From Caryophanales bacterium UBA784 (lineage in GTDB: Bacteria; Bacillota_I; Bacilli_A; RFN20; CAG-288), in contig DBJE01000013.1 of assembly GCA_002297045.1 (NCBI GenBank), forward strand, positions 310,001 to 374,000: a DNA stretch of 64,000 bases. The letters are read 5' to 3'. The position numbers and the translations under genes were made by a program. Below the pieces are notes generated by a model, which searched no databases, was not told the origin of the DNA, and saw only the letters and a program-made list of their open reading frames with translations. Below are positions 26,428 through 34,941 of this stretch, one piece after another. Position 1 is the first letter of the stretch; each line of letters begins with the position of its first letter.

Positions 26428-26433
26428 TATAAT
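26428..26433 (+). promoter_or_regulatory. -10 element upstream of gatC
   Basis: TATAAT at 26428-26433 lies 62 bases before gatC in the ligA-gatC gap. No good -35 is visible, so this is tentative. Confidence 0.45.
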
Positions 26434-26494
26434 AACTAAATGCATTTCCCCTATTTCTTAATGGAATAGGAAACCCTAATCAAGGAGCGACAAA

Positions 26495-26815
26495 ATGATA
26501 AAAGTAACCAAAGACGTCATCAACGAGTGTGCCAAGAATCTCAGGTTCAGACTCTCGCCAGGGCAGGACGAGGTCATCTATTCGGAATTTGATACGATTC
26601 TTGCCCAGATTGACTTCCTGAAAGGAATCAAAGGCGTCGACGAGGCTGACCCGAGGACGTTCCCTTATTCCGAGCACCAGAAAATCAGGCGCGAAGATAA
26701 GCCAAGTAAGCCAAGGAAGGCGGAAGAGACGCTGAAGAATAGCAATACGAAGCTTGGAACACAGATAAAGCTTCCGAAAGTGGTAGGTAACGACAATGAC
26801 AAAGTTGAGGAATAA
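26495..26815 (+). CDS. gatC: Asp/Glu-tRNA amidotransferase subunit C
   Basis: This small subunit stabilises GatA in the GatCAB transamidosome. The 106-residue product has the GatC pattern: an N-terminal helix with ECAKNLRFRLS, the central FDTILAQIDFLKGIKGVD near 30-47, ADPRTFPY near 51, and a C-terminal arm. An AAGGAG box lies 6 bases before the ATG. It overlaps gatA by 20 bases and heads a gatC-gatA-gatB operon. Confidence 0.88.
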   Translation: MIKVTKDVINECAKNLRFRLSPGQDEVIYSEFDTILAQIDFLKGIKGVDEADPRTFPYSEHQKIRREDKPSKPRKAEETLKNSNTKLGTQIKLPKVVGNDNDKVEE

Positions 26816-28256
26816 GAGCATTAGCGAACTGCACCGTCTTCTTGTCGAGAAGAAGGTGACTCCGCTTGAACTTGTCGAAGACTGCATAGAAGGAATCAAG
26901 GAAGATAAGTGCAACAGCTTTGAGGCCACCTGTTTCGACAAGGCGAGAGAGGAAGCAAAGAAAATCACCTCCGTCGGAGAGGAGGAAAGGCTCAAAGGCA
27001 TCCCTTATCTCTGCAAGGACAACTATTCGACAAAGGGGGTAGAGACTTCTGCCTCGAGCCATATCCTTGACGGATATGTCCCTCTCTTTGACGCCACGGT
27101 CGTTTCCAAGCTTCGCCGGAAGGGAAGGATCAGGGTCGCCCATACCACTAGGGATGAGCTTGCCATGGGCGGAACAGGAACGACGGGGCGCAAGGGGATG
27201 ACGGTAAACCCTTATGACCGGACAAGAATCGTCGGCGGATCGTCCTGTGGATCGGCTGCCGCCCTTGCCCAGGGCATCGCCCCTAGGGCACTTGGCTCCG
27301 ATACCGGAGACTCCGTCCGCAAGCCGGCCAGCCATGCCGGCCTAGTCGGAAGGAAACCAACGTGGGGACTAATCAGCCGCTTTGGTCTTTTCCCCTTTGC
27401 CCCATCTTTGGATACCGTCGGCTTCTTTACCCGGAATGTGCTTGATGCTTCCTATGTTCTTTCCGCCCTTGGCGGACATGATAATAAGGATAGGTCTTCC
27501 TCTTACCGGAAAAAGAAAAACTATCCGCTTTATATCAAAGAGCACAAGTCGCTTAAGCGTATCGGCTATTTCAAGGCTATCAGGGATACTATCTCCGACC
27601 CTTTAATCAAGAAGAACTACCTTTCTCTTCTCGACGGACTAAAGAAAAAAGGGTATGAAATCGTCTCCTATGACTATCCCGTTGATTTGCTCGATGCCCT
27701 TTATCCTACCTATAGGATTATTTCCTGCGCAGAAGCAGGTTCGAATGATGCGAACCTCGACGGAATCCGTTTCGGGCCTAAGGCAGACGGAGACCCGAAG
27801 ACCTGGGAGGAATATAGGACCGAGGCCCGTACCAAAGGGTTCACCGATTTGATTAAGCGCCGGTTTGTCATCGGTTCATTCTCTCTGCTTAGCGCAAACC
27901 AGGAGGAGAGGTTTACCCGTGCGCAGAAGGCACGTCGTCTGATTGTCGATGAAAGGAACCGTTTCTTCGACAACATCGACTATTTCCTTACCCCCGCCGC
28001 TTTTTCCCTTCCTAAGCATCTTAGCGAGCTTTCCACTGCCTGGTCGAGGCATCCTGACTTCCTTGACAACATCAGGACGATCGGAAACTTCGGTGGATAT
28101 CCTTCTCTCACACTTCCTTTCAGGAAAGAGGAAGGAAGGCCTCTTGGCAGGAATATCACCGGCCGGATTTTTGAGGACGGGGAAGTCCTTGCCCTTGCCT
28201 CTGACATCGAGGCAATCACCAATAGGCACGATTTAGTCGTCAAGGAGGTTAAGTAA
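26796..28256 (+). CDS. gatA: Asp/Glu-tRNA amidotransferase subunit A
   Basis: This amidase subunit releases ammonia from glutamine so that misacylated Glu-tRNA(Gln) or Asp-tRNA(Asn) can be amidated. The 486-residue product has the Ser-cisSer-Lys triad: Lys in PYLCKDNYSTKG near 73, cis-Ser in GGSSCGSAAAL near 149 and nucleophile Ser in GSDTGDSVRKPAS near 172. Two glycines of the usual GGSSGGS and TGGS motifs are replaced (Cys and Asp). TTMDELAMGG near 117 has Met from AGG 27150-27152 followed by a second Met from ATG, exactly as in homologs (NMDEFAMG). Confidence 0.93.
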   Translation: MTKLRNKSISELHRLLVEKKVTPLELVEDCIEGIKEDKCNSFEATCFDKAREEAKKITSVGEEERLKGIPYLCKDNYSTKGVETSASSHILDGYVPLFDATVVSKLRRKGRIRVAHTTRDELAMGGTGTTGRKGMTVNPYDRTRIVGGSSCGSAAALAQGIAPRALGSDTGDSVRKPASHAGLVGRKPTWGLISRFGLFPFAPSLDTVGFFTRNVLDASYVLSALGGHDNKDRSSSYRKKKNYPLYIKEHKSLKRIGYFKAIRDTISDPLIKKNYLSLLDGLKKKGYEIVSYDYPVDLLDALYPTYRIISCAEAGSNDANLDGIRFGPKADGDPKTWEEYRTEARTKGFTDLIKRRFVIGSFSLLSANQEERFTRAQKARRLIVDERNRFFDNIDYFLTPAAFSLPKHLSELSTAWSRHPDFLDNIRTIGNFGGYPSLTLPFRKEEGRPLGRNITGRIFEDGEVLALASDIEAITNRHDLVVKEVK

Positions 28257-28258
28257 CC

Positions 28259-29701
28259 ATGGAATACGAACCAGTCATCGGTATTGAAATCCACGTTGAG
28301 CTCAAGACGAAATCAAAAAGGTTCTCTTCCGCCCCCTGCAATTTCGGCCAGGCTCCTAATAGCCAGACTGTCCCGTTTGATTTGGCCTTTCCTGGCACGA
28401 TGCCCCTTGTCAACAAAGAGGCGGTCAGTTTTGCCATCAAGGTCTGTCAGGCCCTGAACAGGAAGATTGCCCGCACCCTTTATTTCGACCGTAAGAACTA
28501 TTTCTACCCGGATCTTCCTAAGGGTTTCCAGATTACCCAGCAGTTCCATCCTATCGGAACAAACGGCTTTGTCCTCCTTCAGATTGGAGATAGACAAGTC
28601 AAGGTCGGGGTCAATAATGCCCATATTGAGGAGGATACGGCTAAGCAGGTACATCTTTCCGATATCTCCCTTCTTAACTTCAACCGTTGCGGAACCCCTC
28701 TTATCGAAATCGTCTCGGAGCCTGACAGGCATTCCGGGGAAGAGGCAAGGAAGTATGTGGAGGCTATCCGGGAAATCGTCACTTACCTTGGCGTCTCCGA
28801 CGGAAAGAGGGAAAACGGTTCTAGGCGCTGTGACGTCAATGTTTCCCTTAAGGAGAAAGGAAGCAATGTTTTGGGCACCAAGACAGAATGCAAGAACCTC
28901 AATACCATTAGCAATATACAGTCTGCGGTAGAATATGAAATCAAACGCCAAAGCGAAATCCTCTCTTCCGGCGGCAAGGTCGAGCAGGAGACCCGCCGTT
29001 ATGACGAAGCAAAGAAGCAGACCGTGCTAAGGCGGAAGAAGACCAATGCCGTCGACTATAAGTACTTCCGTGAACCGAACATTGTTCCTATCGATCTCGA
29101 CGAAGGATTCATCTACGATGCCATCCATTCCAGGAACAAGCTTCCTAATGAGTATAGAAAAGAGCTTTCCAAACTCGGACTTGGCGAGTACGAGATAGAA
29201 GAGCTATTGAAGAACCAGGACTTTGTCCTTTACTTCTCCGATTGTCTCTCCCTTGGGGTGAAGTCCCTTTCCACCCTGTGGAACTATTTAAGGGTCGACA
29301 TCCTTGGCTATCTGAACAAGAATTCCCTCCCTCTTTCTTCCTTAAAGTTCCCTAAGGAATATCTTGTCTCTCTCGTCAATGCCCTGGCCGAGGAGAAAAT
29401 CAACACCAAGCAGGCTAAGCAGGTTCTCGAAGAGAGGCTAAGTGATGGGAAGAATCCGCTTGACATCATCAAGGAAAAGAACAGGGTCCAGATTTCCTCT
29501 TCTTCCGAGATTGTCAAACTGGTCGAGGATGTCTTGGAAAAGAATCCCCAGGCGGTCTACGACCATCAGCACGGCAAGGACCATGCCCTTGGCTATCTCG
29601 TCGGCCAGGTGAGGAAACTAAGCCATGGAAAGGCTAATCCTGGCAAGGCAAAAGAGGAAATCATTAAGAAAATCGGCATCTGCACTCGTCCAGGGAAATA
29701 G
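28259..29701 (+). CDS. gatB: Asp/Glu-tRNA amidotransferase subunit B
   Basis: This subunit binds tRNA and transfers ammonia to the misacylated tRNA. The 480-residue product has GIEIHVELKTKSKMFSS near the N-terminus (Met from AGG 28319-28321), NYFYPDLPKGFQITQ near 80, GTPLIEIVSEPD near 143 and NGSMRCDVNVSL near 184. In the last motif AGG-CGC at 28823-28828 gives Met-Arg, exactly the conserved pair. A C-terminal YqeY-like tail domain ends with DHALGYLVGQVRK. The Cys ligands of the zinc site found in some GatB proteins are absent. It follows gatA after 2 bases. Confidence 0.95.
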   Translation: MEYEPVIGIEIHVELKTKSKRFSSAPCNFGQAPNSQTVPFDLAFPGTMPLVNKEAVSFAIKVCQALNRKIARTLYFDRKNYFYPDLPKGFQITQQFHPIGTNGFVLLQIGDRQVKVGVNNAHIEEDTAKQVHLSDISLLNFNRCGTPLIEIVSEPDRHSGEEARKYVEAIREIVTYLGVSDGKRENGSRRCDVNVSLKEKGSNVLGTKTECKNLNTISNIQSAVEYEIKRQSEILSSGGKVEQETRRYDEAKKQTVLRRKKTNAVDYKYFREPNIVPIDLDEGFIYDAIHSRNKLPNEYRKELSKLGLGEYEIEELLKNQDFVLYFSDCLSLGVKSLSTLWNYLRVDILGYLNKNSLPLSSLKFPKEYLVSLVNALAEEKINTKQAKQVLEERLSDGKNPLDIIKEKNRVQISSSSEIVKLVEDVLEKNPQAVYDHQHGKDHALGYLVGQVRKLSHGKANPGKAKEEIIKKIGICTRPGK

Positions 29702-29707
29702 CGTCTT

Positions 29708-30295
29708 ATGCATAATTCCAAAGACAAACGTGTCGCAAAGACCCGGGATAAGCTTTCCTCTTCCCTGCTCGAAGAACTTAAGACCCGTCCTCTTTACGCC
29801 ATAAAGGTTTCCGACCTTTGCCATGATGCGAACATCAGTCGGGCGACATTTTACAATAATTTTGACTCCAGGGAAGAAATTGTTCTTTTGATCCTCGAGG
29901 GCCTCCTCTCTCCGCTCCGGATAAAGTGCGAAGAGGTTTCAAAGGAGGTAGTTTCTCCTTGGCAGAAAAGGAAAGAGTTTGTTTCTTTTTCAGTTGACTC
30001 GCTTTCCTCTTATTATTCCATCTTTTCAAAAATCGTGAAAGATTCCTCCGTCCCCCTCTTCGACCGGCTCTATTCCTTCTTTGACGCTTCTCTTTCCGGC
30101 CTTCTCCATGGGCAGGAGAAAGAGGTCACCCTCCTTCCCTTTGGGCTTTTTGTCTGCAAGTACGCCTCGATCCTTACCGGATTAATCTTCCGTTTCTGCC
30201 GTCAGGGATCTCCTTTGCCTTCCGATACACAGAAGCAGATGATTTATTCCCTTTTCTTTGAAAAGGCGTGGAAAGGAGTAGACCATGTCGGATAA
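29708..30295 (+). CDS. TetR-family transcriptional regulator
   Basis: The 195-residue product has an N-terminal helix-turn-helix of TetR type: VSDLCHDANISRATFYNNF at about residues 37-55, followed by a variable all-helical C-terminal half for a ligand or dimer interface. The segment DSMEEIVLLIL after the HTH reads Met from AGG, where family members often have Lys or Met. It sits between gatB (6 bases away) and tgt (overlap of 11 bases), so it is embedded in a translation and tRNA-modification operon. Neither ligand nor target can be inferred. The palindromic operator expected of a self-regulated TetR gene is not visible, because the gene has no promoter of its own. Confidence 0.85.
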   Translation: MHNSKDKRVAKTRDKLSSSLLEELKTRPLYAIKVSDLCHDANISRATFYNNFDSREEIVLLILEGLLSPLRIKCEEVSKEVVSPWQKRKEFVSFSVDSLSSYYSIFSKIVKDSSVPLFDRLYSFFDASLSGLLHGQEKEVTLLPFGLFVCKYASILTGLIFRFCRQGSPLPSDTQKQMIYSLFFEKAWKGVDHVG

Positions 30296-31415
30296 TTTCT
30301 ACATTGAAATCCTTCACCAGGATAAAAACTGCGGTGCCCGATACGGCTATCTGCATACCCCTCATGGTGTTGTCGAACTACCAAGGTTCATGCCGGTTGG
30401 CACACAGGCGACGGTCAAGAGGCTCTCTCCGGAGGAACTTAAGGAGAGGGGGTCTGGTGTGGTACTAGCCAATACCTACCACCTTGCCCTCCGTCCCGGG
30501 ACAAAAGTAGTCAAGGCAGCCGGCGGCGTGCAGAAGTTCAGGAACTACGACGGACCGAGGCTGACCGATTCCGGCGGCTACCAGGTCTTTTCCCTGACAA
30601 AACTCCGGGACAAAATCACGGAAGAGGGAGTCAAGTTCAAGGATCCTCTTTCCGGGGATACCCATTTCTTCTCTCCCGAGAGCGTCATCGGCCTGGAAGA
30701 AGATATCGGAGCCGACATTATCAGGAGCTTTGATGAGTGTGCCCCTTATCCCTGCACGAAAGAGTATAGGAAGAATTCTATCGAGCGGACCATCCGTTGG
30801 GCGAAAAGAGGCCTTGCCAGCAAGACGAGAACCGATCAGGCCCTCTTTGGAATCTGCCAGGGAGGAGATTTTGCCGATTTACGGGAATACTGCGCCAAGG
30901 AACTCACCAAGCTTCCTTTCGAAGGGTTCTCTATCGGCGGAACTGCCATCGGAGAGCCACGGGTCACCGAGTATCATGAAGTGTCCCTGACTATCCCCTA
31001 TCTTCCTTATGACAAGCCTCGCTATCTAAGGGGAATCGGCTCTTTGGATAGGAGGTTCGACGGTGTGCGGAAAGGCGTGGACAGGTTTGACTGTGTCCTT
31101 CCTACCCGACTTGCCCGGCATGGTTCGATTAGGACCCACCATGGGCGGATCAATATCAGGAAGGGAAAATACGCCAATGACTTCACCCCACTTGATGAGG
31201 AATGCGACTGCTATGCCTGCAAGCATTATACAAAGGCCTATATCCACCACCTGAGGAAATGCCAGGAGGGTCTTGGGGCAAGACTTTGTTCCATTCACAA
31301 CATCCGTTTCCTGATTCAGGCCAGGGAAGGTGCCCGTGAGGCCATCAAGAATGACTGCTTCCTTCAGTATGCCGCCATGCGGCTTGACGAATTCGGTTCA
31401 CCAAGAGGCTGCTAA
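30285..31415 (+). CDS. tgt: tRNA-guanine transglycosylase
   Basis: It exchanges guanine 34 of GUN-anticodon tRNAs for the queuosine precursor preQ1. The 376-residue product has FMPVGTQATVK (38-48), LANTYHL near 65, FMNYDGPMLTDSGGYQVFSL near 87, IIMSFDEC near 147, LFGICQGG near 183 and the zinc site CDCYAC near 307 with a distal His. Four motifs have Met from AGG where homologs have Met: 30540-30542 (FMNYDG), 30723-30725 (IMSFDEC), 31029-31031 (KPRYLMGIG) and 31083-31085 (GVDMFDCVLPTR). The active-site Asps are present. It is the first of three queuosine genes. Confidence 0.96.
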   Translation: MSDNFYIEILHQDKNCGARYGYLHTPHGVVELPRFMPVGTQATVKRLSPEELKERGSGVVLANTYHLALRPGTKVVKAAGGVQKFRNYDGPRLTDSGGYQVFSLTKLRDKITEEGVKFKDPLSGDTHFFSPESVIGLEEDIGADIIRSFDECAPYPCTKEYRKNSIERTIRWAKRGLASKTRTDQALFGICQGGDFADLREYCAKELTKLPFEGFSIGGTAIGEPRVTEYHEVSLTIPYLPYDKPRYLRGIGSLDRRFDGVRKGVDRFDCVLPTRLARHGSIRTHHGRINIRKGKYANDFTPLDEECDCYACKHYTKAYIHHLRKCQEGLGARLCSIHNIRFLIQAREGAREAIKNDCFLQYAAMRLDEFGSPRGC

Positions 31416-31416
31416 A

Positions 31417-32484
31417 ATGAATACACCAGGTTTTGATTATGATATCTATGATTTGAATTCCTACGACTACGATCTTCCCAAGGACAGAATCGCCCAGTCT
31501 CCCGCCGAAAAACGCGACGAGAGCAAGCTTTTGGTCAGGGACAGAAAGACGGGCGCTCTGACCGACGAGCCCCACTTTTATAAGATTGCCGACTATCTTC
31601 ATGCCGGAGACGTCCTTGTCCGGAACAACACCAAGGTCATCCCTGCCCGGCTTCTCGGCGTCAAGGAAGGGACTTTTGCCCATGTCGAGCTTCTTCTTCT
31701 CCGCCAGAGCACGAAGGAAAAAGACGTCTGGGAATGTCTTGTCGGAAATGCCCATACGGTCAAAGTCGGAACAAGAGTCGATTTTGGGGACAAAGGCCTG
31801 CTTGTCGCAGAGTGCATCGAGGTAAAAGAGGAAGGCCTTCGTCTCTTCCGCTTCTTCTATAAAGGAATCTTCAGGGAAGTCCTTGATTCCCTTGGCAAAA
31901 TGCCGCTCCCTCCTTATATCCATGCCCAGCTAGGGGACAATAGCCGTTATCAGACTGTCTATGCCAAGGTCGAAGGTTCCGCTGCCGCTCCTACCGCCGG
32001 CTTCCATTTTACAAACGAGCTGTTTGCCTCCCTGGAAAAGAAAGGCGTCGAAGTCCTTGATGTCACCCTAAATATCGGACTTGGCACTTTCCGTCCCGTC
32101 AAGGATGATGACATCCGCAAGCATGATAGGCATAGCGAATTCATCCATAGGGATCAAAACACTGCCGACAAACTTAACCAGGCGAAGAAGGAAAAGCGGC
32201 GCATCATTGCCGTCGGGACTACTTCGACGAGAACCTTGGAGACGATTTATCATCAATACGGAAGGTTCAAGGCAACCGATGAGGACACTAAGCTATTTAT
32301 CTATCCTGGGTTCCAGTATGAGGCTATCGATGCCTTGATTACGAACTTCCATCTTCCTAAGTCGACCTTGGTCAGGCTGGTTTCCGCCTTTTCTAGCCGT
32401 GACAACATCCTTAATGCCTATAAGCATGCCGTGGAAAACGGTTACCGCTTTTTCTCTTTCGGGGATGCGAGGTTCATCCATTGA
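31417..32484 (+). CDS. queA: S-adenosylmethionine:tRNA ribosyltransferase-isomerase
   Basis: It adds an epoxycyclopentane from AdoMet to preQ1 in tRNA, giving epoxyqueuosine. The 355-residue product has YDLPKDRIAQSPAEKRDES near 18-36, NNTKVIPARLLG near 70, an AAPTAGFHFT block near 190, NIGLGTFRPV near 222 and NFHLPKSTLVMLVSAF near 307 (Met from AGG, as in homologs), ending FFSFGDAMFIH, again with an AGG-coded Met. I chose ATG 31417, one base after the tgt stop; a longer frame into tgt is not conserved. Its stop overlaps the queH start. Confidence 0.95.
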   Translation: MNTPGFDYDIYDLNSYDYDLPKDRIAQSPAEKRDESKLLVRDRKTGALTDEPHFYKIADYLHAGDVLVRNNTKVIPARLLGVKEGTFAHVELLLLRQSTKEKDVWECLVGNAHTVKVGTRVDFGDKGLLVAECIEVKEEGLRLFRFFYKGIFREVLDSLGKMPLPPYIHAQLGDNSRYQTVYAKVEGSAAAPTAGFHFTNELFASLEKKGVEVLDVTLNIGLGTFRPVKDDDIRKHDRHSEFIHRDQNTADKLNQAKKEKRRIIAVGTTSTRTLETIYHQYGRFKATDEDTKLFIYPGFQYEAIDALITNFHLPKSTLVRLVSAFSSRDNILNAYKHAVENGYRFFSFGDARFIH

Positions 32485-33185
32485 TGGAACGAGGCGAAGA
32501 CTATAACCGGGAATTCAAGGAAGAAAGGAAGAAAATCGGCGCAAGGAAGGAAAAGCCGACTCTTTTCCTTCATGCCTGCTGCGGACCCTGTCTTACCTAT
32601 CCTCTTTCCCTCCTTGTGAAGTCCTTTGACGTCACGGTCGGCTTTTTCAATCCGAACATCTCTCCGGAGAGTGAGTACCTGAAACGGGAAAAGACGAGGG
32701 AAGAATTCCTCTTCCGCTTCGGAAAGGATAATTCCCTGACTGTTCCTTTTGTGCTTAGGAAGGAAGACTTTGCCTTATATGATTCCCTTTTCGCCATGCG
32801 GAAGAGGGACCATGAAGGAGGAAGCTTCTGTCTGAAGTGCCATGCCTACCGCAGGGAAATCGCCTATTCCTATGCCTTCCGGCACCACTTCGACTACTTC
32901 ACGACGGTAAGGACGGTTTCCTGCAAGAAGCCAAGCAAGGAACTCAACGAAATTGCCCAAATCCTCGAAAAGAAGTATCCGACGACAAAATATCTTTATT
33001 CCGACTTCAAAAAAGAAGGGGGCAGGCAAAAAGGAATAGAGATTTCCAAAGCCTACTCGTTGTACCGGCAAGGATACTGCGGCTGTCTTCCCTCCCTTAA
33101 GGAGAGACAGGCTTATATAAAAAAGAAGATAGAGCAGGGAAGAGAGCTGACTCAGTCGGAAAAGGAACTGAGGACTTTCAAATAG
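32484..33185 (+). CDS. queH: Epoxyqueuosine reductase QueH
   Basis: It reduces epoxyqueuosine to queuosine in tRNA, the last step of the pathway, and is unrelated to the cobalamin-dependent QueG. The 233-residue product has HACCGPCLTYPL near 29, FFNPNISPESEY near 54, FCLKCHAYR near 113, TVMTVSCKKPSKELNEIAQ near 138 and YRQGYCGCLPS near 193, with the paired Cys characteristic of the family. The Met before TVSC is AGG. ATG 32484 overlaps the queA stop by one base; TTG 32481 is a possible alternative. Its 3' end overlaps parB, on the opposite strand, by 34 bases. Confidence 0.93.
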   Translation: MERGEDYNREFKEERKKIGARKEKPTLFLHACCGPCLTYPLSLLVKSFDVTVGFFNPNISPESEYLKREKTREEFLFRFGKDNSLTVPFVLRKEDFALYDSLFAMRKRDHEGGSFCLKCHAYRREIAYSYAFRHHFDYFTTVRTVSCKKPSKELNEIAQILEKKYPTTKYLYSDFKKEGGRQKGIEISKAYSLYRQGYCGCLPSLKERQAYIKKKIEQGRELTQSEKELRTFK

Positions 33186-33949
33186 TTCTTCTCGGCCTCT
33201 TCCGGAGAGGAGAAGACGATGGTTACTTTCTTTCCGGAAAGGGTGATTTTCCGCTTTCTGCTCTTGCTGAGCCTTTCCCGTCTTCTCCGTTCCCTTCCGC
33301 GGACGGAAAGAGAGGACTGCCTTGCCTCCCTGGCAAGGCTTTTCTGTTCCTCCACGCTTAGGTTGATGAGGATTCTTGCCTTTCCGTAGGAGAGCTTACC
33401 TTCATGGACAAGGGTTTTGATCCACAGGGGCAAAGAGTCCCTGCGGATAAGGTTCCGGACCTGGGCCTTAGAGCATTCCCTCCTTAGGCAGAGGTCATCT
33501 AGGCTATAACCATACTTTCCCCTTAGTACCTTGATGGCATGGGTAAGGATAAGAGGATCCTTCTCCTCCTTTTCGATGGAGGCAAGGATATAGGCGTGTT
33601 TCTTCTCCTCGTTTAGGTTGATGACAAGGGCAGGGATGGAACGCCTTTTCTTTTCCTTGGCGACAAGATAACGTTTGACCCCGTTGAGGATCTCCCTTCT
33701 TGCGTCTTTTCCCCTCACGACGATCAAGGGGACGAGAAAGCCGTAGTGGTCCACGGACTTCTTCAGGTCTTGCAAAGTCTCCTCCGGATAGTTGGCCTCC
33801 GAATACAGATCCGAGATTTTCAGGGAAGAGAGAAGGACTTCCGTCTTCTCTCCTTTATCCAGGTTGCCCTCTATTTCGTTGACAACCGAAATCCCCCGAT
33901 ACTTCTTGACAAGGGAGGATAAATCAGTTCCCGTTTTTCTTTTCGGCAT
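33152..33949 (-). CDS. parB: ParB-like chromosome partition protein
   Basis: This is a CTP-dependent DNA clamp in the family; with Soj it would organise the origin region. The 265-residue product has a ParB N-domain with LKISDLY near 46, GFLVPLIVVRGKDARREILNG (complement of 33666-33728) and a variant of the GERR motif (EILNGVKRYLVAK). Next comes a helix-turn-helix (YSLDDLCLRRECSKAQVRNLIRR, encoded at 33448-33516), then LSYGKARILINL near 196, where GHARxLL is usual, and a basic C-terminus. ENxxR is replaced by ASIEKEE. The sequence is therefore divergent but the fold order is intact. I chose ATG 33949; a start further upstream would lie inside soj. It overlaps soj by 26 bases. Confidence 0.82.
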   Translation of the reverse strand: MPKRKTGTDLSSLVKKYRGISVVNEIEGNLDKGEKTEVLLSSLKISDLYSEANYPEETLQDLKKSVDHYGFLVPLIVVRGKDARREILNGVKRYLVAKEKKRRSIPALVINLNEEKKHAYILASIEKEEKDPLILTHAIKVLRGKYGYSLDDLCLRRECSKAQVRNLIRRDSLPLWIKTLVHEGKLSYGKARILINLSVEEQKSLAREARQSSLSVRGRERRRRERLSKSRKRKITLSGKKVTIVFSSPEEAEKNYLKVLSSFSD

Positions 33950-34709
33950 ATTCCCTGACCTCACGGGCCAACGCAAGATAGGCTAAAGAACCGGCGGACA
34001 AGGGCTTATAGAGAGAAACCGGAATCCCTTTGGCAATCGCCTCAGGGATGGAAACGTTGCGGGGAATCGTCGTGGTAAAGGTCTTGTCCTTGAAATTTTT
34101 CCGCACCTCTTGGGAGATTTCCAGTCCGAGCTTCGTCCGGGAATCGAACCTGGTGAGAAGAATGCCTTCGATTTCCAGTTTCGGATTGTCCCCTCTCTGG
34201 ACAGAGGCAATGGTCGAGAGAAGCTGGGCTAAGGCGTCAAGGGCAAAATACTCACATTGCCTCGGGATGATGACTCCGTCCGCCGCTTTCAGGGAATTTA
34301 AGGAAAGGAAGCCTAAGGAGGGAGGCGTGTCAATCAGAATGAAGTCGAAGGCGTCGGCATCCTTGCAGGAAAGCTTTTCCTTTAAAAGAGTCGTTCTCGC
34401 CTCGCCTGTCTTCCTCAGCCGGCTTTCCAGCCTCGCCAAGGAAAGATTGGCGGAAATCAGAAATATATTGGAGAAGGAAGTACGGCGGATGGCGTGCTTT
34501 AAATCGACCTGGGAGGTGAGAAGTTCGTAAGAGGTCCGCCGGCTTAAAGAGGAATCCACGCCAAGTGCACTTGAACAGTTGCCCTGGGGATCCCTGTCGA
34601 TGACCAGGATTTTCTTGTTGTAACGGGCTAAGGCCGCCGCAAGATTATAGGCAGTGGTCGTTTTTCCTACCCCGCCTTTCTGGTTGGTTATCGCGATAAT
34701 CTGTTTCAT
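33924..34709 (-). CDS. soj: ParA-family ATPase Soj
   Basis: This ATPase partners ParB in chromosome segregation and regulation of DnaA. The 261-residue product has the deviant Walker A NQKGGVGKTTTAYNLAAAL (9-27), Walker A' region VIDMDPQGNCSSALG near 37 (Met from AGG 34593-34595), Walker B FILIDTPPSLG near 121, PMQCEYFALDAL near 150 (AGG-coded Met) and LLTMFDSRTKLG near 184 (AGG-coded Met, CGG-coded Arg). The two genes are transcribed away from the parvulin-type lipoprotein gene. I did not find a consensus parS near them. Confidence 0.92.
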   Translation of the reverse strand: MKQIIAITNQKGGVGKTTTAYNLAAALARYNKKILVIDRDPQGNCSSALGVDSSLSRRTSYELLTSQVDLKHAIRRTSFSNIFLISANLSLARLESRLRKTGEARTTLLKEKLSCKDADAFDFILIDTPPSLGFLSLNSLKAADGVIIPRQCEYFALDALAQLLSTIASVQRGDNPKLEIEGILLTRFDSRTKLGLEISQEVRKNFKDKTFTTTIPRNVSIPEAIAKGIPVSLYKPLSAGSLAYLALAREVREYAEKKNGN

Positions 34710-34862
34710 GGTCTTTCTATTTTACAACATATCCGGCAGGAACCCTTTTTCTTTTTTTGCGGAATTAGGTTAAAATAGGGAACGCAAAAACCGCGCACAC
34801 ATGGTTTTTGCCATGCCGGAAGGAAAAAGAGCGTCTTTTTCGTCCTGTGCTTCTTCTTTTTC

Positions 34863-34891
34863 TTGAAAACATGTAAACCAACAACTAAACT
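34863..34891 (+). promoter_or_regulatory. Promoter of the parvulin-type lipoprotein operon
   Basis: TTGAAA (34863-34868), a 17-base spacer and TAAACT (34886-34891), 50 bases before the ATG. The preceding 150 bases, up to soj, show no gene. Confidence 0.72.
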
Positions 34892-34941
34892 AATTTAGTG
34901 CTTAATCTGTGTGTAAAAGCTATTCAATGAGGAGGATTCAT

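Noticed and set aside
34710..34862. A parS site between soj and the foldase gene
   Set aside because: I looked for the consensus with central CACGTG or a close palindrome and found none by eye; the region has only poly-T/C-rich sequence.
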